Assembly: GCA_019915015.1 (NCBI GenBank)
Contig: JAHBBC010000022.1
Coordinates: 1 to 64,000, forward strand
Direction: 5' to 3'
Origin: Auriscalpium vulgare
Taxonomy: Eukaryota; Basidiomycota; Agaricomycetes; Russulales; Auriscalpiaceae
Length of the DNA stretch: 64,000 nt
In this document: in pieces, positions 18,783 through 29,131 of the stretch
Position numbering within the stretch: the first letter of the stretch is position 1
Layout: every line of letters starts with the position of its first letter
Position numbers and translations under genes: made by a program
The notes under the pieces: generated by a model
Database searches by the model: none
Told to the model about the DNA's origin: nothing
What the model saw: the letters and a program-made list of their open reading frames with translations, nothing else

Positions 18783-20192
18783 TGTGCACTGAGGTGTGGC
18801 GGAACTGGCCCGGGCTACTAATACGGCATTACAATCTCCGCTCCAATTTCCCGGCGCAGTGCCGCAAGCTGAGAGCGCCCAGTTGCAGTGTCGACTGTCG
18901 TCCAAGCTCTTGTGTGCTGACTCCGCAAGGCCGCACAGCCAGGGAGCGGCACATCATTGCAGTGCTATTGGCAGTAAGCATTGGCTCCGACTCGGACTCC
19001 TAGGATGGGCAACATCGCTTTCAACTCAGGATGCATCTCCCGCGCAGACTCGTACGACGGGGCGCTCGCTATTTTGTCTGCTGCTGTACCGCTGTCAATT
19101 TGACCTCACGGCGGGTTCGACTGCGATTCCATGCCGGAGTGGACCCCGCTGCGCACAGCATTGGCTCCGCAAGCACGTTCTCATCTGCCCCCGCAATTCA
19201 CTTGGCATGTCAAACGCACGACGCCTGAATTCGGGCATACCTCAGGATCAACACCGCATTCGGGACCCGGAGGAGTGAGACTCAAATCCTCGTCGTTTGC
19301 GCCTACGAAATTCATTAGGTTTGTCGTCCGTAGCTTCTTTCCTATCCCGTGCAGTGTTTCGGTATGCGCGAGCTTGTTAAAAGGTTAGCGTGCGTGTCGT
19401 CGTAACCCCCTCTGCTTCTCGCTCGCTCGCTTGCTCGCTCGGGGGATCCCCAAGGAAGTTGAGCTGACGTCGAGCCGATGCATGCGTGAGCGTGCGTGGT
19501 CCACGAATACCTGATTTACCCATCCTCGGCTCGTCTAGCACTCGCTCGCACCCTGTTCGACCAGTTGCACATTGCTCTGTCGCCAACGATGTCTTCATGG
19601 CTGTGCGCTGCGCATCAGAAACTATCTCGTGACATGCTTATACTGACAGTACTGCGCTGCGCCTGCCACTTTTTGCGTTATGTCCCAGTCGACGCCGCAT
19701 CGGACCTCGAGGACCACCGTTCAATTGCCTCTCGATTTAGTATCAACGTATTATTACCTTCTGCAGCGCGGATGTCTTAGCTGCTCATGCATCAAGTTTC
19801 TGGCTTCGCTATTCACCTGATCCGTTCCTACAATAGACACCAGTTATTCTGTCAACGAAAGCTTTCCCCCCTTCTCTTCTCTGTCGAAATGTAATCCTAG
19901 CTGTCAGGAGACACGCCAGTGTGCTGATAGGCACTCGCTTTGCTGCTCGCTCAGTCCAAGTGGCTGTCAAGCAGGGCGACTCGAATGATCGCCACTTATT
20001 TCGCAACGACAGCATGTACTTGGGTATCGACGGATAAATACAAGGCAAAATGTGACAAAGGAATCCAAATGAAAAACGCGTGCCAGAAATATTCAAGCAT
20101 AAGTGATCACGGAGCTGGACAGACATTACTGCCACTTCGTTGAGTGACATCAGTATTTTAGGATGAATAGAAGGAGAATGGAAACATACCAA
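18783..20192. repeat. Spacer between T3 and T4 with decayed repeat unit and frame U3
   Basis: The left half is the T3 upstream region, related to that of T1, including the block CACTTGGCATSTCAAACGCA. At 19678-19800 the minus strand ends a frame with EAIERWSSRSDAASTGT and TAA at 19680-19678, matching the ends of U1 and U2, but upstream stops break it. A CT-rich run (TCGCTCGCTCGCTTGCTCGC) lies at 19420-19440. No intact gene is supported. Confidence 0.5.
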
Positions 20193-21514
20193 TCAAATGA
20201 GCGGAAGGACAATTGCAACATCACGAAGTAGCCTGAGAACAACTTTCTCCTTATCAGTACCAACCTTCCTTGTGATGGGGCCCGTATACAGATCGGCCGG
20301 AATGGTACTTGGATGCGCGACGTCATTCCCGTCGGTCCTCAAAGGCTCCGATAAGGACACCGCAAGACGGAACCCCTCCTTATCATTAAACAGTTTTGCA
20401 ATGCTGAGAGCGAGTTGGGATCCTGGAATGAGGAGTTGGGATTCTGAAATGAGAAGCTGTGCCGCCGTCTTCCTATCTTCGTCCCCCTTGCTAGCGGAGC
20501 GAGCGGAAAGGGCGGTCCTCCACAAGTAAGAAAATTGGGAGGGCAGTTTATTGACTGTAAGACCTGCGGCGAATGCTAGAACACCCTGTGCGCGATCGAG
20601 CATGTCCCTGAGCTTGATTTTGTCGAGCTGTGCGGTGTCCTGCAGCACGTGTTAGTGTGAGGCATCAATGAAACATGTTTCGTTGCGAACCTCCCCGGTT
20701 GCAATGATATATCGCTTTAAGTGCCAGAGATCCGTAGTGAGCTCGACATCCCTGTCTGTCAACGCTTGCATTTCTTTAGCGTGATCTCGCTGTTGATCTC
20801 TGAGCCCCTGTTGTTGATTTCTGAGCTCTTCTTTCATCTTCGCGTTATCTTCCTTCACTTTCAGGTTATCTTCCTCGATGGCTTGCAGTCGTTTCCAAAG
20901 CGCTACCGTATCTAGAGCGGGACTATAGATCGGTTGGGGGTTGGGGGCAGGCTGCTCCCGAGGGGTGGCAGCTGGAGAAGCGCTGCCAGAGCCTGACGAG
21001 GAACCGACGAAGGGTGACCTGGTCTGCGCAGGAGATCTGGGTGTTTGTTCGAAATTCGCCCAGGACCGTCGATGTTGAGCGCTGCCAGTTGCCCTTGGGG
21101 GAGTAGACGCGCCGGAGACGAACGATGAGTGGTCGGAAGGGTCGCCGTGTCGTTGGAGATAATCGACATCCCCTTGACGTGTCTGACGGACAAAAACATC
21201 CAATTCCCTGTCCGTCTGAAGGACATGGCCAATGGTGGACGTCCCATCCGCAACCGAGAAATGGTCGCGATCAAGGTTGTCTACAAGAAGACGATGATCA
21301 GCGATGACTGTCCATTATGCGATAATGCAAAGCTCTCACCACTTTGATACCAGACGTTGCCAGGACTCCCAGAGAGGCCTCTCTGGTGGGCGAACTCGAT
21401 GACACGAGCCCCGACAGAACTCCACGGAGCGCCACGGGATAGTGTATCATCGAGATATGAACCCTCGATGCGTATCCTGAGACGCATCTCATTCGGGGTT
21501 GTAGAAGGAGACAT
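20193..21514 (-). CDS. T4: tandem T family member with long coiled coil
   Basis: Three exons (21514-21340, 21280-20691, 20639-20193) join in phase and encode 403 residues. Exon 1 starts MSPSTTPNEMRLRIRIEG and has SRGAPWSSVG, related to T2. Exon 2 begins DNLDRDHFSVADGTSTIGH and includes SPFVGSSSGSGS and a strong heptad-rich coiled coil (AIEEDNLKVKEDNAKMKEEL onward). Exon 3 has the conserved domain: LDKIKLRDMLDRAQGVLAFA, FSYLWRTALSARS, FRLAVSLSEPLRTDGNDVAH and YTGPITRKVGTDKEK. A 21-bp local duplication encodes the doubled LLISESQLLIPGSQL. The GNDVAH motif is intact. This is one of the two best-preserved family members. Confidence 0.8.
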
Positions 21515-23244
21515 TGTGGAACGACAGAGTGAGAAATCGGCGAGGTTGCGTGCGGCACTGGGTGGCGGGGCTGGTGGAACCGAGATCCCGCGGGCTACTA
21601 TTATACAGGCATTACAATCTCCGCTCCAATTTCTCGGCGCCTACGTTCGAAGTCCCGGAAACATCGCCTTGAAACACTGAGGCGCAGTAGTCCCACAGAC
21701 GGCAGCCTTGTTGCTCAGGGCCATCCATTTGTGATTGTCGACAAGAGAAGTTGCGGCAGCCATTGTTCCCCCACGACCCTGGAAACCAATCTCCCCGCCG
21801 CACGGCGAATCCTTGTCGTGAGTGGCATAGATGAAAGACAAGTATGTATCCGCTTCCGTACAGCTCATCGACCGCGACGTAAGGCTCTGGGTCCTGCTTT
21901 CTCACCGAAGGATGCTCGATAGGGCATCTTTTTCCTGAGCGCGTATTTCCAATGGACCTAAGCGCGCCGTCTCTGGGGCGTTGGCCTTCTCGCAAGCTGT
22001 TGTCTGTCGAGCATGTCTGTCGGGCTCTTCGAAGGTAGAACAGAGGACACAGCTGCACACAGCAGGACTGAGCACCTGACAGAGTAGTGACGAGGATGGC
22101 CGGCCGAGAGCTGCCTGCGGAGCTGCGGAGACAATGCCGACACGGCATGTTCGGACAAGATCCGGTTGATTGGCGAGAGCGGGCGCCTGTGTGGCGCGCT
22201 CTCGCCTTCCCTCGACTTGACCGCACCAGATTATACAAAGCGCACGCTTGCAAGCCTGTGAGATTCAGGCTCCAATCACGTGCTTTGTGATGCTTTGAGC
22301 CGTTGCTTTCAATGCATGTGACAACTGGAAGACGCTGCATGGATAAACCACCATAGAAAGTTCACGCCCATATTCCCAAGTTCCATACCAGCGAACAAGA
22401 ACGTCGGCAAGGCATAGTTACGTGCGGCCGCTGGAGGTTGACAGCGTGGGGATGGGCACCGCTCCGTGTCTCGGTGCGCCCATCTCATACGAGAACCCGC
22501 AGATTCATGTCCTAGCCTTGAAGTTCCGGAGCTTCTCCACGGGCGATGAAAATGACGGTCGCCACTGAACGGGGCTTTCATCATCATGACAGGTGTTCAC
22601 GCAGTCGAAAGAATGAGCCCCCGAATTGCCCCCGAAATAGAATTCTACATAGCGACATCACGCGAGTCACAAGGAAGACATTACATGAAACCCGCCCTGT
22701 GGGTTCTGACACCGCCTTGATTGCGCCCATACCAGAGAACAAGGCCGCTTTCACGGCACAGATGCACCCAACCACCCCATGCAGTATCGATGCCCCCAAC
22801 GACCGGGCGGGCATATCAGCAACCGCCATCTCAACGGCAGTACAATAGTGCTTCGCCCTCGACATGGAAATCGGCCATCTATCAGGAAGACCCCCAACCG
22901 ATCAGAAGGCTGTCCGGTCTTGCGTACCAGGTGTCTGCGAGCGACATTCCATCATTATGCCCAGGTCGGATGGACTTGACGCGGTGATATCAACACACCG
23001 ACGACCACACAAAGAAGTTGGACGCTATGGATGAGGGAGCATCCGCCCCGGCTCCAGTACAATAATGCTCAGCGAGGTTGCGTTAGAGCCGTCGCTGACT
23101 GAGATTTGTGCCAAGGCAGCAAACGAAGATGTGGTGTTGACGATGGATTGTGCAGCATGTTACATAGAGCCTTGGAAAGAGACGGTATGATAGTGAATAA
23201 TGTGAGTACAACGAGGTAGAATCAAAATAAGGATACGAAAGAGC
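21515..23244. other. Spacer between T4 and T5; one possible small Cys-containing frame
   Basis: The part next to T4 has the shared upstream block around ATTACAATCTCCGCTCC (21609-21625). Minus-strand 21641-21868 is open and reads DSPCGGEIGFQGRGG and KWMALSNKAAVCGTTAPQC, which looks like a small protein or exon with four or more cysteines. A GTGAGA...CAAG intron would precede it, but no start or family is evident. Between 22300 and 23244 I see no supported gene. Confidence 0.4.
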
Positions 23245-24798
23245 TTAGCTCGACGACTTTAGGTAAACAGCATCGCGGATAAGGGCGAGCGTCGCTCGTT
23301 CACCTGCATGGTGACGTCGCTGTATGGGTCCCTCGAACTTATCGCCATCGACATTTTTCGGGTGTGCGACATCGTTACCGCGCCGCCGGATCGGTGGCCC
23401 GCGTTCGACGAGCATCTCCATGGCAGGAGCCGAGCCCAGCAGCATCTGCACCTGCTTTGTCCGCCTCGCCTCCGGTATGAGGTTCATGGCGACGGTGATG
23501 CGCGTCGCGGTGGGCGCACCGCGGCTGGCCTTGCGGTCCACTGCTCGGCGCCACGCGAGTGAGGGATAGAGCAGACCGCAAGCCGGATCGGCGTGAATAC
23601 CGGCAGCAGCTGCAAGCACCTCCTGCGCGCGATCCAAGAGGTGACGCAGCTTGATGATATCAAGCTCGGTGGTGTCCTGGAATCGGCTTAGGATCAGCGG
23701 TAAGTACGCAAAGCGGCATGGAGTATCACATACCCGACGCGGTGACGCGAGCCAACCGTCTTGTCCATGAAGGTCGTCGACGAGATCTTCGTGTAGCGCG
23801 GAGAGAGTCGCGAGGCTGCCCATGGTATTTTCCAGCTCGTCTCGGACGTCCGAGAGCTCACCCTCCAGTTTGGTGATCTTCTCCTGACTGCGGTCGATGA
23901 CCTTCATCAATTTCGCCTCCAACTCTCGTGACTGCGCAGCTTGCTGGTGAAGGGTCTCTTCCTGGAAGCGTTGCATTAATTTCTCCTGAGCGCTCTCAAA
24001 CCTCGCAGCAAATAGCGCGTATATCGGGTCTGCAAGATTTTCGGCACTGAAAGAGCTGCGAATGGGCGGTGCATCGTCTGGAGGTGAAGAAGGGGCCGTG
24101 GACGGAGCGGGGAGTGAAATAGTTGAAAAGAGGGGACTCGAAGACGCAGATGTAGCCGGAGGCGTGGTGGAAGACGAACGCGATGTCGATGCCGACGTTG
24201 ATGAAGCAGAGGAGGTAGCGCGCGTCGGAAGGGATGTGTTGGTACGCATAGCTTGAGATTGCTTTGCCGCCCGCCGCTTCGACCGCTTCGACTTGCGTTG
24301 GCCCTGCGCAGGTATGACTACGCTGGATGCGCTTGAAGATTGTGCTGGATCGTCAAGGAGTCCCAAAGGTGCCTCATTGTCAAAGGCCACAGCTGCAAAG
24401 AGCTCCTCATCGGACTCGAGGAGGCCAGCGACAGTCGTGGTGTCAGATGCACCTGCGAACGCGCTTGTCCCCTTCGATCCTAAGTTCGATTGGGGTCAAT
24501 CAGACAGCACAATGACTCCGAGCAATTCTTACTCACGGCTTGTGAGGGTTATCGACGTCGGGGCTGCCTTCGCCTTGTCCCTGGCCACCCTTCCAATCTG
24601 CGCTCGCACAGCACCGAGGGTCTGCGCCCGTTTGACCTCGGTCCGCGCAACCGAAGACTCGGTAGCAAGCTGGACATTCACCCTGTGGCTGGGATATTTT
24701 CGCTTGTCCATGGACAGGAACTCGAGAACGCGAGGGATATGGTGAGCGCACTGGGCGCAAGGAGCGTGTTCCCGTCGCGATGAACCAGTCGATAGCAT
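23245..24798 (-). CDS. T5: longest and most divergent T family member
   Basis: Exons 24798-24537, 24479-23734 and 23676-23245, separated by two 57-base introns, join in phase to 479 residues. Exon 1 starts MLSTGSSRREHAPCAQCAHH and continues as a basic helical segment. Exon 2 has a lysine/arginine patch (RKSKRSKRRAAKQ, possible nuclear signal), a Ser/Thr-rich stretch and a coiled coil (SRELEAKLMKVIDRSQEKI onward). Exon 3 is the conserved domain: TTELDIIKLRHLLDRAQEVL, SLAWRRAVD, ATRITVAMNLIPEARRT, PIRRRGNDVAHPKNVDGD and KFEGPIQRRHHAGERATL. It lacks the FVGSPPGSG motif of T1-T4. It is the only copy with Arg directly before GNDVAH, giving an R-x5-H spacing. Probably the ancestral-type gene at the 5' side of the array. 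Confidence 0.8.
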
Positions 24799-25628
24799 AA
24801 TAAATAGGGGTCTCGCGACCTCTCGCGACTTGCTCGGCGCGATTGGCGTTTGAATGTCCGCTACAACTGCCGCCCGGCGGCCCCGGCCAGCAGTCAGCCT
24901 CGAATCAACTCCTTCAATTCTGGCCACAGGCCAGTAATACCCCCGACGAGCAGTCGGCCCAATATTGTGGAGTCCTGTTGTGGAGTCCAGAAGCTCTTCT
25001 CGCCCGGCGAGTTCGACCCTCTCCTTGGGGCTTGCAGCCATCCAGCTGGACGCGCGAAAGCAGAGGAGAAATGTAGCTGCCAGTGCCTCGCTGCAAACAA
25101 ATGCTCCACACCGGTACACCCACCAACTTCATCTCCTCTTTTTGTCAGGAGTTGGCCAGTTGTATTCTCGCCGTCTGCGGGACGACTCCGACATGCCGAC
25201 GGAAGCCGATGCGCCGGCCGGTTGGCAAGCCGCCTCCGATGCATGGCCAAACCAAACCAGTCATGCACCGAATGATCCCAAAGTGCATTATTGAGGTAAA
25301 TTATAGGGTAACTTCTGCTCAAAACCACTCATTTTACCGAGGCTTCCCGCAGAAAGGATCCGAGTCGTCAATCGAAAGGACGCCGGGCCGCTATCTTATC
25401 TGATTTACAACTCGGGGGCTTCTGGTCTCTGTCACGGTTTTTACTCCCGAGTCAGCTTCCCTCCGAGTCGCACCCCGGCAGCCTCCCCCAGAAGGCGGCA
25501 TCCTGTCAAGCGCGCACGCGATCCGAAAGAATCGATGCTCTGACTCAAGTGAACGCTGACTCCATCCAGAACACGATAACGACGAGTCGTCCGATAGGAC
25601 CGGCTGGCACCCTCTTTTGTCTCTCGTC
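24799..25628. other. Intergenic region between T5 and MFS B (divergent)
   Basis: The two flanking genes point away from each other, so both promoters should lie here. A TATTTATT stretch sits directly before the T5 start. The middle part has open frames on both strands without recognisable motifs or splice-consistent structure; I do not call a gene. Confidence 0.45.
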
Positions 25629-27622
25629 ATGTCGACTGAGACTTCGCCCCTTCTGCACTCATCTGAGGACATCACTGACCTCGCTTTACAATCTCAAATC
25701 CATGAAGCCGTCTACAAGCGATTTTCGCCGAGTCGGAAACGTGTGATCGTCGCGCTGGTGTCTGGAGCAGGCTTGGCTGCCCGTGCGCAATTGTTCTTTG
25801 CCGTGCTGGCACATCCACTGATTGTCAGGCAGTATTCACGTCCGGATCTTTCGTGCCATCGATACCTCAGATCGCGCGGGAGTTTGATTCCACTGGCCCA
25901 GTGATCAAGTGAGCTTGCAAAATCTTCCCTCACTTGTCTGCAGCCTGACTCGTACAGTCTAGCCGTGAGCCTGTCCCTACTCGCAAACTCCGTCGGTACT
26001 ATAACATGGGCTACCTACTCGGGCTTCTGTGCGCTTCACATTATCTTTCTCTTCAAAGTACCTACTCACATTACCCTTGAACAGACGGACGGCGTCCAAT
26101 CTACCTTGCATCCGTTCCCATCTTCGCATTGGCCTCATTCGGTGTCGCCATATCGCGAACGGTGCCAGAGCTCATGCTTTGGCGCGTGCTGCAAGCATTC
26201 GGCGCCGGCGGCGGGCTGTCCGTCGGGGCTGGTGTGATCGGGGACATATATAAGCTCGAGGAACGCGGCACCGCAATGGGGGTGTTCTTCGCGGTGCGTT
26301 GCCTCTCAAGTACATCGTGTTCTCTGCTACTGAGATATTCTGCATGACAGGCATGCCTGCTAGGCCCCGCCCTCGCGCCGGTTGCCGGCGGTGCAGCCGC
26401 CCACTATGCGTCGTGGCGCATCATGCAGCTCGCACTCGGGGTAGCTGGCGTTATTATGTTTGTGTTGATGTTTGCCTTCTTGCCAGAGACGAGCCAACCC
26501 CATTCGCGTGGGGTTGACAAGTATGTTGAGAGCGAGGAGGGTTGGCGTTGGGTGTGGGTTAACCCGTTCGAACACGTGGGACTGTTGAAAAGCCCGAACG
26601 TCATAGCGGTGGTAGGTCGCACCGTTTTGAAGGTAGGTATCAATCTCATACAGGGCCTTTTACAGTGCTTCGTGGGGGCCACAACTTTGGTCACGGACTA
26701 CGGTGAGTAATTGAGTAAATCTACTCTTTTGGCGCTTCCTGACGGTCTCCCAGTGCTGCTGATCCCTCTTTCTTATACCATCGTGAGGCGTTCATCCGTG
26801 ATGTCAATATCTTGTCTTACACCCGAGTCAGGGAGAGCGTTACAATATCCACAACGAAGCCATCATCGGCGCTATGTTCCTGCCCGCCGGGCTGGGCAAC
26901 ATTAGTACGTATTTTGTCTTCCCCTTCTTCTCCACCGCTCACCATGCGCAGTTGGCGCTCCCCTTGCCGGGCGTATATCCGACCGCGTCGTTATATCGTG
27001 GCGCAAGCGGCGAGGCGGCGTCTGGGTACCCGAGGACCGCCTGCGCGGCGCCCTTGCCGGTGCGCTAGTGTTTGTCCCGCTGTCGGTGCTCCTCGCGGGT
27101 GCGGTGATGCAGTTTGTCGAGGGCAAGCTAGGAATTGTGTTGGTGCTGGTGTGCTTGTTCGTAAACGGCATCGGGGTGCGCTTCTCGTCCAAGCGTTCAG
27201 TTTCGGATCGGCCTACTGACGCTGCGATCCCTGTACGTAGGTAGACTTGGCACTGACGCCCTGCTCGGCGTACTACGTCGATATCCTGCACTCGCGTAGT
27301 GCGGAAATTATGTCCGTAACCAAGTACGTGTCGCTTTCTGGTCTCCCACACGTAACTTATAAACTCTCTACAGTGCCCTACGAGGTGCAATCACAGCCGT
27401 AGCGAGTGCGGGAGTTCTCCCGCTAATAAACCGTATCGGCGTGTTCCCTACGAATGCGATCACTGCAGGTTTTGCTTGGCTCGGAGCGGGGTACGCTGTC
27501 ATGATTCCTCTTGTTGATCGGCTGTTCATAGAAATCATAGGGCTCTGTGGGCGACGATAAGGTATGGGGATAGGATGAGAGCATGGGTCGATATTGGTTA
27601 TTCGACCCTCGCGAATAACTGA
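25629..27622 (+). CDS. MFS transporter B (DHA1 type), most divergent of the five
   Basis: Starts MSTETSPLLHSSED at 25629 and ends with TGA at 27620-27622. Exons read YKRFSPSRKRVIVALVSGAG, then AVFTSGSFVPSIPQIAREF, SGFYGRRPIYLASVPIF, GDIYKLEERGTAMGVFF, ACLLGPALAPVAGGAAAHYA, AFLPETSQPHSRGVDKYV, GRWVWVNP-like WVWVNPFEHVGLLKSP, YNIHNEAIIGAMFLPAGLGN and finally RYGDRMRAWVDIGYSTLANN. Introns sit at the same places as in C-E. The final intron (27492-27540 region) leaves an in-phase last exon, so the gene looks intact. Placement between the T array and the other MFS genes and its lower similarity suggest it is the oldest split in the cluster. Predicted 12-helix integral membrane exporter; substrate not inferable. 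Confidence 0.85.
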
Positions 27623-29131
27623 GTGGTCAGGTCATTTTGAGGGCTTATACTAATGTTCGCTTGTAACTCTAGAAGGCCGAAGCAGAGACGAGGTCGTCCC
27701 CTGACCTGCATTCTCTTTCCTACACATGGCTGCACTGTCTCTATGGTATTGTTCTGGTGCCCACATCAAATGGCGTCATCGCACAATCCATCGTTTCCGA
27801 GTCGGCCCATCTCGTACGAGTTTGTTCCGCCAGGACTTCGCGCGGTACACACGTTGGCGGCTGCCAAGCCCCACAAGTTGCAGTTTAGCTGCCTCCATTC
27901 TCCTTCATTGCGCGAAGTCAGGCTCGCTGAGTATCCGTATCCGGGCTTGTCGCCGGCCGCATCGCGCGTGTTTGATGGAGCGCGGGCCCACATCAAATCT
28001 CGGGGTGCTGGTGCAGGATGCTGTGCATGGGTACTACGTTCCTAGAATAAGCACCAGCCTGAGCCTCCGGCATTCCCTTCGGCCTCGCAGTTCATCTTCG
28101 CTATTATTGTTCGACTTATTTAAACTACTGCGCATGCTATGCATGCATTACGAGACCGGTGGTTGGCTCCTGCCGCACCGTAAACCCATATATATTCCCC
28201 TGCTATTCCCAAGCACATCCTCGTGTTCACAGGGCGCTCACGATTATTCTGCACACTACAGACAGGAGGCATGCGTGGGTACACCCGGGGTACGCGATGG
28301 ATCAGATAAGTGGGCGGGTCGGGGCTCGGATGTATCACGCGAACGGCGTGTGGTCGCCTCGAGGCAGGGCGCAAGGCGCAACGGCAGGCGGCGCTTGTCG
28401 CAAATGCACACACGCGGTAAATCCGGGGCGCCAGTACCTGCTTTGTGCACGCTCAGGAAGGAGATTGCGCCGCAGCGTCCCTTGGCGAGCACGCCAGAAA
28501 TGTGCTTCGACTAGAGGAGGGGGAGCCGCGAGAGACCCCAGCCACCAGGCGTAGCTGCACGCGATACGGCTAGAGTGTCTCTGCCAGCAGGTCCTGTAGG
28601 CCAGAACGTTCGTAGATACGCCATGTGTCAGTCAGCAAACCGTCTGGACGACGTGGAGGCCTCTTTGGTAGTCAGCGCTATGCAACACGGCGCACGGAAG
28701 CTAAAGACAGCCGGAAGGCACGCCGCGCCACGCCCCGCAGCTTCCTCGCGCGTATCTTCGCATCTGGATGTCGCTGGTTCCATCGGGAAATTTCTGCGAG
28801 AAGATACTGATTTCCGGAGGGAGGAAAGCGAAGAAAAGCGCCAATGATGGGCGGTGCGAGTTCCGGGGTCCGAGAACGAACTTGGCCTGCTCGCTCTCAG
28901 CGATTTCAGCTCTTGCCGTCGTCGTCGCCGTCGTCCCTTGCTTTCCATCTCCCGTTTTCTTCTTGTTTTCAGCATGTTGTAGTATCTTGCTTGGTTTAGA
29001 TTCATTGTGAGTCACATTTGTCTTTTCTGGCGCTCGTGTCGACCAACAACCGATCCACCTCTTGTCTTTCACCCAGTCGACACAACTGCACGTTGCGACG
29101 CAGGACTGCGGCTATCGACGCCTACAGCACC
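27623..29131. other. Long spacer without a supported gene
   Basis: Several open frames on both strands overlap, rich in Ala, Arg and Pro, none with a recognisable motif or splice-consistent exon chain. The last 200 bases are CT-rich and lead into the next gene, as expected for a fungal promoter and 5' leader. Confidence 0.45.

Noticed and set aside
13300..20200. Possible CRISPR-like or satellite array
   Set aside because: The repeats are kilobase-scale gene duplications without regular short repeats and spacers, and the genome is eukaryotic.
22309..22865. Two hydrophobic minus-strand frames that look like membrane segments
   Set aside because: They do not join by plausible introns and have no conserved motif; too weak to call.
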